DNA of 64,000 bases from Streptomyces sp. V4I2 (GTDB lineage: Bacteria > Actinomycetota > Actinomycetes > Streptomycetales > Streptomycetaceae), in contig NZ_JAUSZM010000003.1 in the NCBI RefSeq assembly GCF_030817655.1, positions 992,001 through 1,056,000 on the forward strand, written 5' to 3'. The first letter of the stretch is position 1; each line of letters begins with the position of its first letter. The position numbers were made by a program, and so were the translations under genes. Of the stretch, positions 35,431 through 44,752 are shown piece after piece. The notes beneath the pieces are model-generated. The model was not told the origin of the DNA and made no database searches. It worked only from the letters and a program-made list of their open reading frames with translations.

Positions 35431-35500
35431 CCGCTCGTCACGCGGGGGCCTCGGACGCCGGGGCCCCCGCTCCCGCCCGCACCCTCCCGGGAGCCGCCGA

Positions 35501-36397
35501 ATGACCGTGATCCTCGGTCAGACCTTCACCGGCATCAGCATCGGTGCCGTCCTGCTGCTCATCGCGCTCGGCCTCTCGCTCACCTTCGGCCAGATGAACG
35601 TCATCAACATGGCCCACGGCGAGTTCATCATGGCCGGCGCCTACACCACGTACGTCCTTCAGAAGTCCATTTCCAGCGCGGGAATGTCACTTCTTCTCGC
35701 GCTGCCCATCGCCTTTCTCGTCTCCGGCGCCCTGGGCGCGCTGCTCGAATGGGTCTTGATACGACGCCTGTATCTGCGGCCACTTGACACGCTTCTCGTC
35801 ACCTGGGGCGTCTCGCTGATGCTTCAGCAACTCGCCCGGGACATTTTCGGTGCGCCGAATGTGCAGACCCGGGCGCCCGACTGGCTCACCGGGAACATCA
35901 CCGTGATCGGCGGCGACGATCCGCTCACCTTCGCCAACAGCCGGCTGTTCATTCTGAGTCTGGCCGTCGCGGCGGTGGTCGCGCTGTCGCTGACCCTGCG
36001 GCTGACGCCGCTGGGCCGCCGGGTGCGGGCCGTGGTGCAGAACCGGGACCTCGCCGAGGTGTCGGGCATCTCCACGAGCCGGGTCGACCGCACCGCGTTC
36101 TTCATCGGGTCCGGGCTCGCGGGCGTCGCCGGGGTGGCCCTGACGCTGGTCGGTCCGATCGGACCCACGATGGGCACCAACATCATCATCGACGCCTTCC
36201 TGGTGATCGTGGTCGGCGGCATCGGGCAGCTCAAGGGCACGGTCATCGTCGCGTTCGTGCTGGGTGCGCTGCAGTCGGTCCTCGAGTACTCCACCACCGT
36301 GAGCGTCGCCAAGGTCCTGGTGCTCGTCGCCATCGTCGCGTTCCTCCAGTGGCGGCCCCAGGGGCTGTACACGCTGCGTACGAGGAGTCTCGTATGA
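35501..36397 (+). CDS. urtB: Urea ABC transporter permease UrtB
   Basis: 298 residues. LGLSLTFGQMNVINMAHGEFIMAGAYTTYVLQ is the LivH/UrtB signature. Further membrane segments are FLVSGALGALLEWVLI and a conserved cytoplasmic loop with GRRVRAVVQNRDLAEVSGISTSRVDRTAFFIGSGLAGVAG. It forms the urea channel with UrtC. The stop overlaps the urtC start as ATGA. Confidence 0.93.
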   Translation: MTVILGQTFTGISIGAVLLLIALGLSLTFGQMNVINMAHGEFIMAGAYTTYVLQKSISSAGMSLLLALPIAFLVSGALGALLEWVLIRRLYLRPLDTLLVTWGVSLMLQQLARDIFGAPNVQTRAPDWLTGNITVIGGDDPLTFANSRLFILSLAVAAVVALSLTLRLTPLGRRVRAVVQNRDLAEVSGISTSRVDRTAFFIGSGLAGVAGVALTLVGPIGPTMGTNIIIDAFLVIVVGGIGQLKGTVIVAFVLGALQSVLEYSTTVSVAKVLVLVAIVAFLQWRPQGLYTLRTRSLV

Positions 36398-37488
36398 ACC
36401 TGCTGAAAGGCCGTTCGGCGCGGGCCGCGGCAGGCTTCGCGGCTGCCGCCGTCGTGCTGTTCGCCGTCGCCCCGCTCATGCTGTCCGACTTCCGGCTCGG
36501 GCTGCTCGCCAAGTACCTGTGCACCGCGATGGTCGCCGTCGGCATCTGCCTGGCCTGGGGCCGCGGCGGGCTGCTGACACTCGGTCAGGGCGTGTTCTTC
36601 GGGCTCGGCGGTTACGCCATGGCGATGCACCTGAAGATCGCCGACGCGGGTCCCGGCAACCTCCCCGACTTCATGCAGCTGTACGGCACCGCCACCGAAC
36701 TGCCCTGGTGGTGGCAGCCGTTCGCGAACCCGCTGTTCGCGATCGCCGCGACCGTGCTGCTGCCGATGACGGTCGCCGCGCTGCTCGGCCTGTTCATCTT
36801 CCGGCGCCGGGTCAAGGGCGCCTACTTCGCGATCCTCAGCCAGGCCCTCGCCGCCGCGTTCGCGATCTGGCTGATCGGCCAGCAGGCCACGACCGGCGGT
36901 ACCAACGGACTCACCGACATCCAGGGCTTCTTCGGCTACTCCCTCGACGACCCGGTCAACCAGCGGATGGTGTACTTCGTCATCGCCGCCGTCCTGCTGC
37001 TCCTGATCGCCCTGGCGCGCCAGCTGATCCAGAGCCGCTACGGCGAACTCCTCGTCGCCGTACGGGACTCGGAGGAGCGGGTGCGCTTCCTCGGCTACGA
37101 CCCGGCCAACGTCAAGCTGGTCGCGTACGTCGTCGCCGCGGGCATGGCGGGCCTCGCGGGCGCGCTGTTCGTGCCGGCGGTCGGCATCATCTCGCCCGCG
37201 CTGATCGGCATCGTGCCGTCCATCGAGTTCGTCATCGGCGCCGCCGTGGGCGGCCGGGCGAGCCTGGCCGGCGCGGTGCTCGGCGCGGTCGCGGTCGCCT
37301 GGGCCAAGACGACCCTGTCGGAGGAGTTCCCGGCGGCCTGGACGTACTTCCAGGGACTGTTGTTCATCGTCGCCCTGGCGTTCCTGCCCGGCGGTCTGGC
37401 CTCGCTGGCGGTGTACGTCCGGCGGCGCGGGGCCCCGAAGGCGCCCGAGCAGAAGGCGCCCGTCGTACCGGTGGGAGAAGCGGCATGA
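36394..37488 (+). CDS. urtC: Urea ABC transporter permease UrtC
   Basis: 364 residues from ATG 36394. LAWGRGGLLTLGQGVFFGLGGYAMAMHLK is the UrtC/LivM signature. Next come KGAYFAILSQALAAAFAIWLIGQQATTGGTNGLTDIQGFFGY and VRDSEERVRFLGYDPANVKLVAYVVAAGMAGLAGALF. Second permease subunit. The ATGA overlap with urtB and overlap with urtD (TGA at 37486-37488 inside the next start) indicate coupled translation. Confidence 0.93.
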   Translation: MNLLKGRSARAAAGFAAAAVVLFAVAPLMLSDFRLGLLAKYLCTAMVAVGICLAWGRGGLLTLGQGVFFGLGGYAMAMHLKIADAGPGNLPDFMQLYGTATELPWWWQPFANPLFAIAATVLLPMTVAALLGLFIFRRRVKGAYFAILSQALAAAFAIWLIGQQATTGGTNGLTDIQGFFGYSLDDPVNQRMVYFVIAAVLLLLIALARQLIQSRYGELLVAVRDSEERVRFLGYDPANVKLVAYVVAAGMAGLAGALFVPAVGIISPALIGIVPSIEFVIGAAVGGRASLAGAVLGAVAVAWAKTTLSEEFPAAWTYFQGLLFIVALAFLPGGLASLAVYVRRRGAPKAPEQKAPVVPVGEAA

Positions 37489-38273
37489 GTGAGCTCTCGG
37501 GTCTCGAGATACGGCAACTGCGGGTGTCCTTCGACGGGTTCACCGCCGTCGACGGGGTGGACCTCGACGTCCGCCCGGGCGATCTGCGCTTCCTCATCGG
37601 GCCGAACGGCGCGGGCAAGACCACCCTGGTCGACGCGGTCACCGGGCTGGTGCGGGCGACGGGCTCGGTGCGCTTCGGCGAGGAGGAGCTGCTCGGGCGG
37701 AGCGTGCACAGGATCGCCCGGTCCGGGATCGGCCGTACCTTCCAGACGGCCACCGTCTTCGAGGAGTTGACGGTCCTTCAGAACCTGGACATCGCGGCGG
37801 GCGCGGGCCGGAGCATGTGGACGATGCTGCGGCGTCGCAAGGACGTCCCGGAGCCGGTCGCCGAGGCGCTGGAGACGGTCGGGCTCACCGAACTCGCCGA
37901 CTCCCTCGCCGGAACCCTCGCGCACGGTCAGAAGCAGTGGCTGGAGATCGGCATGCTGCTCGTGCAGGACGTACGGCTGCTGCTGCTCGACGAGCCGGTC
38001 GCCGGCATGAGCCACGACGAGCGCCAGGCGACCGGCGAGCTGCTCCAGCGGATCAGCGAGGAGCGGACCGTGGTGGTCATCGAGCACGACATGGACTTCA
38101 TGCGGTCCTTCGCGCGCAGCGTCAGCGTGCTGCACGCGGGCAAGGTGCTCAGCGAGGGCACGGTGGCCGAGGTCCAGGCCGATCCGAAGGTGCAGGAGGT
38201 GTACCTCGGGCACGCGGCGAACGCGTCGGCCGCCGAGGACGTCTCGGACACCGCGGTCGTACAGGAGGCGTGA
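37485..38273 (+). CDS. urtD: Urea ABC transporter ATP-binding protein UrtD
   Basis: 262 residues from ATG 37485. Walker A GPNGAGKTT, the UrtD-type IGRTFQTATVFEELTVLQNLDIA, signature LAHGQKQWLEIGMLL (the LSHGQ variant of this family), Walker B LLLLDEPVAGMSHDER and the switch His in VIEHDMDFM. Drives the UrtBC permease together with UrtE. Ends TGATG into urtE. Confidence 0.93.
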   Translation: MSELSGLEIRQLRVSFDGFTAVDGVDLDVRPGDLRFLIGPNGAGKTTLVDAVTGLVRATGSVRFGEEELLGRSVHRIARSGIGRTFQTATVFEELTVLQNLDIAAGAGRSMWTMLRRRKDVPEPVAEALETVGLTELADSLAGTLAHGQKQWLEIGMLLVQDVRLLLLDEPVAGMSHDERQATGELLQRISEERTVVVIEHDMDFMRSFARSVSVLHAGKVLSEGTVAEVQADPKVQEVYLGHAANASAAEDVSDTAVVQEA

Positions 38274-38965
38274 TGCTGCAGATCGAAGACGTCCGGGTCG
38301 GCTACCACCGCAGCAGCGTCCTGCACGGGGTCACCGTCGAGGTGCCGAAGGACGGCGTGTCCGCGGTGCTCGGGCACAACGGCGCCGGCAAGAGCACCCT
38401 GCTGCGGGCCGCCGTCGGACTGCTCACGCCGAGCAGCGGCACGGTCCGCCTCGACGGCGAGGACATCACGCGGCGCAAGCCGCACGAGCGGGTGGCGCGC
38501 GGAATGGCGTACGTCCCGCAGGGCCAGCAGGCGTTCCCGCACCTGACCACCGCGGAGAACCTCCAGCTCGTCGCGGACGGCCGCAAGCGCGGCAAGGCGG
38601 CGATCGGCGAGGCACTGGACCTGTTCCCGGCGCTGCGGACCCTGTCCCACCGCCGGGCGGGCCTGCTCTCCGGCGGGCAGCGGCAGCAACTCGCCATCGC
38701 CCGCGCCCTGGTGACGGAGCCTCGGATCCTGCTCCTGGACGAGCCGACCGAGGGCATCCAGCCGACGGTGGTCGCCGAGATCGAGGAGACGATCCTGGCA
38801 TTGGCCGCCCGCGGCGGGCTCTCGGTGCTCCTGGTCGAGCAGCATGTGGGCTTCGCGATGCGGGCGGCGCAGCGGTACTACGTCCTGGAGGCCGGCCGGG
38901 TCACCTCCTCCGGCGAGGGCGGCCAGGATGCCGAGCGGTCCGTTCGTGAGGCGCTGAGCGTGTGA
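38273..38965 (+). CDS. urtE: Urea ABC transporter ATP-binding protein UrtE
   Basis: 230 residues from ATG 38273. Walker A GHNGAGKSTLLRAAVG, Q-loop VPQGQQAFPHLTTAENLQL, signature LLSGGQRQQLAIARALV, Walker B LLLDEPTEGIQPTVV and H-loop LLVEQHVGFAMRAAQRYYVLEAG mark the LivF/UrtE group. Last gene of the operon; it converges with the ECF sigma gene 38 bases later. Confidence 0.93.
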   Translation: MLQIEDVRVGYHRSSVLHGVTVEVPKDGVSAVLGHNGAGKSTLLRAAVGLLTPSSGTVRLDGEDITRRKPHERVARGMAYVPQGQQAFPHLTTAENLQLVADGRKRGKAAIGEALDLFPALRTLSHRRAGLLSGGQRQQLAIARALVTEPRILLLDEPTEGIQPTVVAEIEETILALAARGGLSVLLVEQHVGFAMRAAQRYYVLEAGRVTSSGEGGQDAERSVREALSV

Positions 38966-39002
38966 TGCGGCGGCGGTGTCGTGTGGCGGTGGGCCGCCGG
39001 AC

Positions 39003-40193
39003 TCAGGCCAGGTCGAGGGTCCGCCGGACGCGGTCGAGGTAGGCGCGTTCGGCCGGGTTCTCGCTCAGTGCGACGGCGGTCGCGTACGCGGCGGCGGCCT
39101 CGGCGACCCGGCCGAGGCGCCGCAGCAGGTCGGCCCGTACGGCGTGGAAGACGTGGTAGCCCTCCAGGTCGAGGGCGTCCACCAGGTCCAGGGCCGGCCC
39201 CGGCGCCTGGACCTCGGCGACCGCGACGGCCCGGTTCAGCGCCACCACGGGGCTGGGCGCCACCGCCATGAGTTGGTCGTACAGCTGGAGGATCTGCCAC
39301 CAGTCGGTGTCGTCGGCGGTCGGCGCGTCGCTGTGGACGGCCTGGATAGCGGCCTGGATCTGGTACGGACCCGGCCGGTTCCGGCGCAGACAGCGGCGCA
39401 CGAGCGACTGCCCCTCGGCGATCAGGTCACGGTCCCAGCGCCCGCGGTCCTGCTCGGGCAACGGCACGAGCACCCCGTCGCCGTCCTGCCGCGCCGGCCG
39501 CCGGGACTCGACGAGGAGCATCAGCGCGAGCAGCCCGGTGGCCTCGGGCTCGTCCGGCATGAGGTCACCGAGGACGCGTCCGAGGCGTACGGCTTCCGCG
39601 CACAGCTCGGCCGAGCCGTCGTAGCCCTCGTTGAAGATCAGGTAGACGACGGCGAGGACCCCTTTGAGGCGGTCCGGGAGATCCGCGTCGCGCGGCACGC
39701 GGTACGGGATGCGCGCATCGCGGATCTTCGCCTTGGCCCGCACCAGCCGCTGAGCCATCGTCGGCTCGGGCACCAGGAAGGCACGCGCGATGCGTGCCGT
39801 GCTGAGGCCGCCGAGGAGGCGCAGGGTGAGGGCGACCTGTGCCTGCGGTGCGAGGGCGGGGTGGCAGCAGGTGAAGATGAGCCGGAGCCGGTCGTCGCGC
39901 ACGGGTCCCTCCTCGGGCTGCCCGTCCCAGGCGTGCAGCAGGGCGGCCTCGGCGTGGCGCGCGTCGCGCCCGGCCTCGCGGCGCAGCCGGTCGATCGCGC
40001 GGTTGCGTGCGGTGGTGATGATCCACCCGGCCGGGCTCGGCGGCACACCGGTTTCCGGCCAGCGCTGCACGGCGGTGGTGAAGGCGTCCTGCACCGCTTC
40101 CTCGGCGAGGTCGATGTCGCCGAGGAAGCGGACGAGGACGGAGACCGCGCGCCCGTATTCGGCGCGGAAGACGGCCTCGATGTCGGCGGTCAC
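39003..40193 (-). CDS. ECF sigma factor, ECF42-type with C-terminal TPR-like extension
   Basis: 396 residues. The sigma-2 domain is [66 protein letters not shown]; sigma-4 contains [38 protein letters not shown]. The long C-terminal part (residues about 190-396) includes FNEGYDGS and TPR-like helices, as in the ECF42 group that is linked to DGPF/YciI proteins rather than to an antisigma factor. The start overlaps the YciI gene stop as ATGA. Confidence 0.92.
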   Translation of the reverse strand: MTADIEAVFRAEYGRAVSVLVRFLGDIDLAEEAVQDAFTTAVQRWPETGVPPSPAGWIITTARNRAIDRLRREAGRDARHAEAALLHAWDGQPEEGPVRDDRLRLIFTCCHPALAPQAQVALTLRLLGGLSTARIARAFLVPEPTMAQRLVRAKAKIRDARIPYRVPRDADLPDRLKGVLAVVYLIFNEGYDGSAELCAEAVRLGRVLGDLMPDEPEATGLLALMLLVESRRPARQDGDGVLVPLPEQDRGRWDRDLIAEGQSLVRRCLRRNRPGPYQIQAAIQAVHSDAPTADDTDWWQILQLYDQLMAVAPSPVVALNRAVAVAEVQAPGPALDLVDALDLEGYHVFHAVRADLLRRLGRVAEAAAAYATAVALSENPAERAYLDRVRRTLDLA

Positions 40194-40543
40194 TGATCCG
40201 CTTCCCCCATGAAGGGGCGCACCTCGATCGGCAGCGTCGTCGCCAGCGCCAGCCTGCGGCCCCAGTCGAGGGCGGCGTCCAGGTCCGGCGCCTTGATCAG
40301 GGAGATCCCGCCGAGCATCTCCTTGCCTTCGGCGTACGGCCCGTCAGTGACCAGGACGTCGCCGTCGCGCGGCCGCAGCACGGTGGCGGACTCGGGGCCG
40401 TGCAGTCCCCCGGCGAACACCCAGGCGCCCGCCTCCCGCAGCTCCCGGTTGAGGGCGTCGAGGTTCTTCTCGATGCCGGCCAGAACCTCCGGGCCGGGCG
40501 GCTCCCCCACGGGCTGCATCACGCTGAGCAGGTAGTACTTCAT
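40190..40543 (-). CDS. YciI/DGPF-domain protein, partner of the ECF42 sigma factor
   Basis: 117 residues from ATG 40543. [79 protein letters not shown] has the DGP motif (DGPYAEGKE) of this family. Such proteins are consistently encoded with ECF42 sigma factors, but their mechanism is unclear. Four-base overlap with the sigma gene. Confidence 0.9.
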   Translation of the reverse strand: MKYYLLSVMQPVGEPPGPEVLAGIEKNLDALNRELREAGAWVFAGGLHGPESATVLRPRDGDVLVTDGPYAEGKEMLGGISLIKAPDLDAALDWGRRLALATTLPIEVRPFMGEADQ

Positions 40544-40650
40544 GACGGCCTCCTTGACGCTGCGCTGCGTGCCTTGCCTTCTCACCTCCTACACGAACGG
40601 CAGACCCCCGGATCGACACCGCGCACGACGACACCGGGAGAATTTCCTCC

Positions 40651-41683
40651 ATGACCATCGCCCCGCACCCCCTCGTCGTCAGCGCCCGCCGGCTCGCCGA
40701 CGACCTGCTCGCACCGCACGCCGAACGGGTCGACCAGGAGGGCGTGCCCGCCACCCACATCGAGGCATTCCGGCGATCGGGCCTGCTGGGGCTGAACGCG
40801 CCCAAGGAGTACGGCGGTGCGGCGGCGCCCGCTCCGGTGGCAAGGGAGGTCGCGGAGATCCTGGCCGGGGCGTGCTGCTCGACCTGGTTCGTGCAGACCC
40901 AGCACCACACGCCCGTGATCACCCTGTCCAAGAGCGAAGGTCCGGTGCGGGACCGTCTGCTGGGCCCGCTGGCACGCGGCGAACTGCTGTCGGGCGTGGC
41001 CTACGCCCATCTACGGGCGTACCCCCCGGACCCCGGTACGGGTCACCCGGGAGCGGGGCGGCCTGCGCTTCGACGGCACCGTGCCCTGGTACACCGGCTG
41101 GGGCCTCAACGACGTCATGCTCCTCGCCGGGGTGACGGACACCGACGAGGCCCTCTTCGCCTTCACCGAGGCACGCGAGCAGCCGGGCCTGCGCGCGTCG
41201 CCCCCCATGCGTCTCGCGGCCCTCACCGCCGCACGCACGGTGTCGCTGGAACTGGACGGCCTGTGGCTGCCCGAGGAGGCGGTGGTCGTCCGGCAACCGT
41301 ACGCGCGGTGGGCCGCGGCGGACCGTACGAAAACGGCGAACGCGTCCCCGGCGGTCTTCGGAATCACGGAGACCGCACTCGCCCTGCTGGACGACACCAC
41401 GGCCGACCCCCTGCGCGCCCGCCTCACCGACATCCGCGCTCACGCCTACGCCCTGGCCGACCACCCCGCACCCGACGAGCACCGGAAGGAAAGCCTGGCC
41501 CTGCGCACGCAGGCGTACGAGCTGATGCGCGCAGCCACCACGGCAGCGGTGGTGGCAGGCGGCGGCAAATCCTTGACCCTCGCCAACAAGGCCCAACGCC
41601 TGGCCCGAGAGGCGTTGTTCCTGTTGGTCCAGGGCCAGACGCCCGAGTCACGCGCGGCTCACCTCAAAACGCTGGCCAGGTGA
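40651..41683 (+). pseudogene. Acyl-CoA-dehydrogenase-like flavoprotein (DszC/SfnB type), frameshifted
   Basis: The N-terminal half reads from ATG 40651 to about 41020: IEAFRRSGLLGLNAPKEYGGAAAPAPVAREVAEILAGACCSTWFVQTQHHTPVITL. The remainder continues in another frame: VPWYTGWGLNDVMLLAGVTDTDEALFAFTEAREQ to LKTLAR at 41683. Deleting one C from the six-C run at 41022-41027 restores one frame across the break (RTPVRVTRERGGLRFDG). The protein would be about 343 residues. Either a true pseudogene or a sequencing/slippage indel. Family members oxidise sulfur compounds or acyl-CoAs, fitting the sulfur genes alongside. Confidence 0.82.
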
Positions 41684-41685
41684 AA

Positions 41686-41757
41686 CCCCCCAGGGGCGCG
41701 GGGCTGTGACATATGCGGCTCCGCCGCGTGGGCGCGACCGGCCACGCACAAACCCGC
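41686..41757. repeat. Streptomyces intergenic repeat with GCGGC-TCC-GCCGC hairpin
   Basis: The run CCCCCAGGGGCGCGGGGCTG, then ATATGCGGCTCCGCCGCGTG and GGCGCGACCGGCCACGC resembles a sequence found after many Streptomyces genes. The 5-bp hairpin arms are at 41715-41719 and 41723-41727. It starts three bases after the pseudogene stop and may terminate transcription. Recognised from memory, not by search. Confidence 0.6.
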
Positions 41758-41784
41758 ACACGCCGGACAAGCAGAAACCACCCC

Positions 41785-42930
41785 TCAGCTGGCGAACGGC
41801 ACCTGCGCCGAGGGAACTGCCTGATCACCGTACGGATGCCGCCACACCCCCTCCGCAGCAAGCCGCGGCAGCACGCCCTCCCCGAACCAGTACGCCTCCT
41901 CCAGATGCGGATACCCGGAGAAGATGAACTCCTCGATCCCCAGCGCGTGATACTCCTTGATCCGCTCGGCGACCTCCTCATGGCTACCGACCAGCGCCGT
42001 CCCCGCGCCCCCACGCACCAGCCCGATGCCGGCCCAGAGGTTGGGGTGGATCTCCAGCCCGTCCCGGCCCCCGCCCCCGTGCAGCGCCAGCATCCGCTGC
42101 TGCCCCTCGGACTCGCTGCGGGCCAGCCCCGCCTGTACGGACTGCACGGTCTGCGGGTCGAATCCCGCCAGCAGCCGGTTCGCCTCCGCCCAGGCCTGCT
42201 CGGAGGTGTCGCGGGTGATCACGTGCAGCCGGATGCCGAAGCGCACCGTACGCCCCTGCTCCGCCGCCAGCCCTCGAACCCAGGCGATCTTCTCGGCGAC
42301 CTGCGCGGGCGGCTCCCCCCACGTGAGGTACACGTCGGCATGCCGGGCGGCGACCTCCCCGGCGACCGGCGAGGACCCGCCGAAGTACACCTCGGGCACC
42401 GGATCCGGCACACGCGCCAGCTTCGCGTCCTCGACCTGGAGGTGCTCGCCGTGCAGATCGACGGTCTTGCCCTCCCACAACCCCCTTACGATTTCGAGGA
42501 ATTCAGCGGTACGGCGATACCGCGCGTCCTTGTCGAGGAAGTCGCCGTAGGCCCGCTGCTCGTGGCTCTCGCCGCCGGTCACGACGTTGAGCAGGAGCCG
42601 TCCGCCGGTCTGCCGCTGGAAGGTGGAAGCCATCTGCGCGGCGAGCGTCGGGGAGACGAAGCCGGGCCGGAAGGCGACCAGGAATTTGAGGCGTTCACTC
42701 TGCTGGGCGACCATCGCGGTGGTCAGCCACGCGTCCTCGCACCAGGCGCCGGTGGGGGTGAGCGCACCCTCGAAGCCCAGGTTCTCGGCGGCGCGGGCGA
42801 TCTGGCTCAGGTAGGCGACCGTCGGGGGCCGGTCCCGCCCGGAGGCGGTGGCCGGGGTGCCGTGGCCGCCGCCGACGACATGGCGGCTGTCGCCGTTGGT
42901 GGGGAGGAACCAGTGGAAGGTGAGGGACAC
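41785..42930 (-). CDS. ssuD: FMNH2-dependent alkanesulfonate monooxygenase
   Basis: 381 residues. LTFHWFLPTNGDSRHVVGGGHGTPATASGRDRPPTVAYLSQIARAAENLGFEGALTPTGAWCEDAWLTTAMVA is diagnostic of SsuD, as are LKFLVAFRPGFVSPTLAAQMASTFQRQTGGRLLLNVVTGGE and the ending EFIFSGYPHLEEAYWFGEGVLPRL. Releases sulfite from alkanesulfonates using FMNH2 supplied by SsuE. Last gene of the sulfur operon. Confidence 0.93.
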   Translation of the reverse strand: MSLTFHWFLPTNGDSRHVVGGGHGTPATASGRDRPPTVAYLSQIARAAENLGFEGALTPTGAWCEDAWLTTAMVAQQSERLKFLVAFRPGFVSPTLAAQMASTFQRQTGGRLLLNVVTGGESHEQRAYGDFLDKDARYRRTAEFLEIVRGLWEGKTVDLHGEHLQVEDAKLARVPDPVPEVYFGGSSPVAGEVAARHADVYLTWGEPPAQVAEKIAWVRGLAAEQGRTVRFGIRLHVITRDTSEQAWAEANRLLAGFDPQTVQSVQAGLARSESEGQQRMLALHGGGGRDGLEIHPNLWAGIGLVRGGAGTALVGSHEEVAERIKEYHALGIEEFIFSGYPHLEEAYWFGEGVLPRLAAEGVWRHPYGDQAVPSAQVPFAS

Positions 42931-42955
42931 GTGGGTCTCCGTTCCGGAAGATCTT

Positions 42956-44140
42956 CTAAAGGAGGCCGTGGCGAGGCGGCCGCGTGCCGTTCAGCACGTA
43001 CCTGCCGATGTGCTGGACCTTCCAGCGGGCGGGGTCGTGCAGAGTGTGGGTGCGGGCGTCGCGCCAATGCCGGTGCAGGTTGAGTGAGTCGAGGGCGGCA
43101 CGGGTGCCGGACACCTCGAACACGGCGCTCCCGGCCTCCACCGCGGTCTGCGCGGCGTGCGCCTTGGCCGTGGCGACCGCGATGGACGCCTCGGCCGCCG
43201 TGTCGTCAGTGAGGTCCGCGCGGGCCGCGTCGACGGCGCGGGCGGCCTCCCGGAGCAGCGCCTCCGACGCCCGTACCTGAATGGCGAGTTCACCGAACCG
43301 CTGGATCAGCAGCGGGTCCTCGGCGGCCGTCTCGAATCCGCTCTCGAACCAGGGCCGGCTCTTGGTGCGGACGAACTCGGCGGCCTCGTTCAGCGCTCCC
43401 CGGGCGATCCCGGCGTCGATGGCCGCGTGCAGCAACTGGGCGACCGCTCCATGGAGTTGAGGTCCCTGGAAGGTGAGGTGGTGCGGCAGCACCCGGTCGG
43501 CCGGTACCGGCACCTCCTCCAGGCGTACGGTGCCGCTGGCGGTCGTGCGCTGGCCCATGCCGTCCCAGTCGTCGATCACCGTGAGTCCCGGGGCACCCCG
43601 GGGCACGTACGCCACCCGCAGGTTGTCGTCCTCGGCGCGGGCGAGCACCGGGATCCAGTCGGCGAAGAGGGCGCCGGTGGAGTAGTGCTTGACGCCGGTC
43701 AGCGTGTAGGAGCCGTCGGGGCGGGACTCCAGGCGGGTGCGGATGTCCTGGACGTGTTTGGTGCCCGCCTCCGACTGGGCGTTGCCGAACCGGCGCCCGG
43801 AGAGGACCTCACCGAAGAAGAACTCCCGCTGCTCCGGCGTTCCCTGACGGCGGATCACATTGATGTACACGAAGTGGCTCTGCGGGATCTGGGCGAGGCT
43901 CGCGTCGGCCCAGGCGAGCAGCCGGAAGATCTCGGCGAGGGTCTCCTGGCGTACGTCCGCTCCCCCGTGCTCGGCGGGCACGGTGACCGCGAGCAGTCCG
44001 GAGGCGGAGAGCCGGTCCAACTCCCCGCGCGGCAGACGGCGTTCGGCGTCCCGCGCCGAGGCGCCGGCGCGGAACTCGTCGGCGAGGGAGCGGGCCACGG
44101 TCAGGGCCTCGACGTCGTCGGCGATGACTTTCGCGGTCAT
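42956..44140 (-). CDS. SfnB-like acyl-CoA-dehydrogenase-family sulfur oxidoreductase
   Basis: 394 residues. LDRLSASGLLAVTVPAEHGGADVRQETLAEIFRLLAWADASLAQIPQSHFVYINVIRRQGTPEQREFFFGEVLSGRRFGNAQSE places it with SfnB/DszC-type flavin monooxygenases of the acyl-CoA dehydrogenase fold. The C-terminal SGTRAALDSLNLHRHWRDARTHTLHDPARWKVQHIGRYVLNG is typical. Likely acts on sulfones or related organosulfur compounds. 25 bases before ssuD and five bases after ssuE. Confidence 0.88.
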   Translation of the reverse strand: MTAKVIADDVEALTVARSLADEFRAGASARDAERRLPRGELDRLSASGLLAVTVPAEHGGADVRQETLAEIFRLLAWADASLAQIPQSHFVYINVIRRQGTPEQREFFFGEVLSGRRFGNAQSEAGTKHVQDIRTRLESRPDGSYTLTGVKHYSTGALFADWIPVLARAEDDNLRVAYVPRGAPGLTVIDDWDGMGQRTTASGTVRLEEVPVPADRVLPHHLTFQGPQLHGAVAQLLHAAIDAGIARGALNEAAEFVRTKSRPWFESGFETAAEDPLLIQRFGELAIQVRASEALLREAARAVDAARADLTDDTAAEASIAVATAKAHAAQTAVEAGSAVFEVSGTRAALDSLNLHRHWRDARTHTLHDPARWKVQHIGRYVLNGTRPPRHGLL

Positions 44141-44145
44141 GTCCG

Positions 44146-44700
44146 TCAGCCCGCCGCGGCCAGCAGGGGCGTACGGCCGAGAGCCGTCGAGAACTGGTCG
44201 AGCACCTGGGTGAGGGCCTCGCTCGCGGTGGGGGCGACGGTGAGCGAGCCGTCGTCGTGGGCGGTGATGTCCTTGTCGAGGGTGAACCAGCCCTGCACGA
44301 TGTGCCCCGCGCCCATGGAGCTCAGCACCGGTCGCAGGGCGTAGTCGATGGCCAGCACATGGGCGGTCGAACCGCCCGTGGCCAGCGGGAGGACGGTCTT
44401 GCCGGCGAGGGCGTACTGCGGGAGCAGGTCGAGGAGCGCCTTGAGGACGCCGGAGTAGGCCGCCTTGTAGACGGGGGTGCCGATGACGAGGCCGTCGGCG
44501 CGCGCGAAGAGCTCGGTCGCCTCGACGATCGCGGGATGCCGGAAGTCGGCACCGAGCAGGGCCTCGGCCGGGATGGTGCGCACGTCGAGCGGGATCACCT
44601 CGTGGCCCTGGGCGGCGAGGCGGCCGTCGAGGTGGCGCAGGAGCTTCGCGGTGCGGGAGGAGGCGGAGGGGCTGCCGGAGACGGACAGGACGGTGGCCAT
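44146..44700 (-). CDS. ssuE: NADPH-dependent FMN reductase
   Basis: 184 residues. The flavodoxin-like FMN site VLSVSGSPSASSRTAKLLRHL and the core ADGLVIGTPVYKAAYSGVLKALLDLLPQYALAGKTVLPLATGGSTAHVLAIDYALRPVLSSMGA match SsuE/MsuE. It provides FMNH2 to the monooxygenases encoded on both sides. Confidence 0.93.
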   Translation of the reverse strand: MATVLSVSGSPSASSRTAKLLRHLDGRLAAQGHEVIPLDVRTIPAEALLGADFRHPAIVEATELFARADGLVIGTPVYKAAYSGVLKALLDLLPQYALAGKTVLPLATGGSTAHVLAIDYALRPVLSSMGAGHIVQGWFTLDKDITAHDDGSLTVAPTASEALTQVLDQFSTALGRTPLLAAAG

Positions 44701-44752
44701 GGGCCCTCTTTCGGGGAGGAGGGGCGCCTCCGCACGGGAGGCGCCCCGGTGG

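Noticed and set aside
40190..40585. Longer start for the YciI gene at 40585
   Set aside because: The extension MRRQGTQRSVKEAV is not family-like; ATG 40543 gives the standard MKYYLL start.
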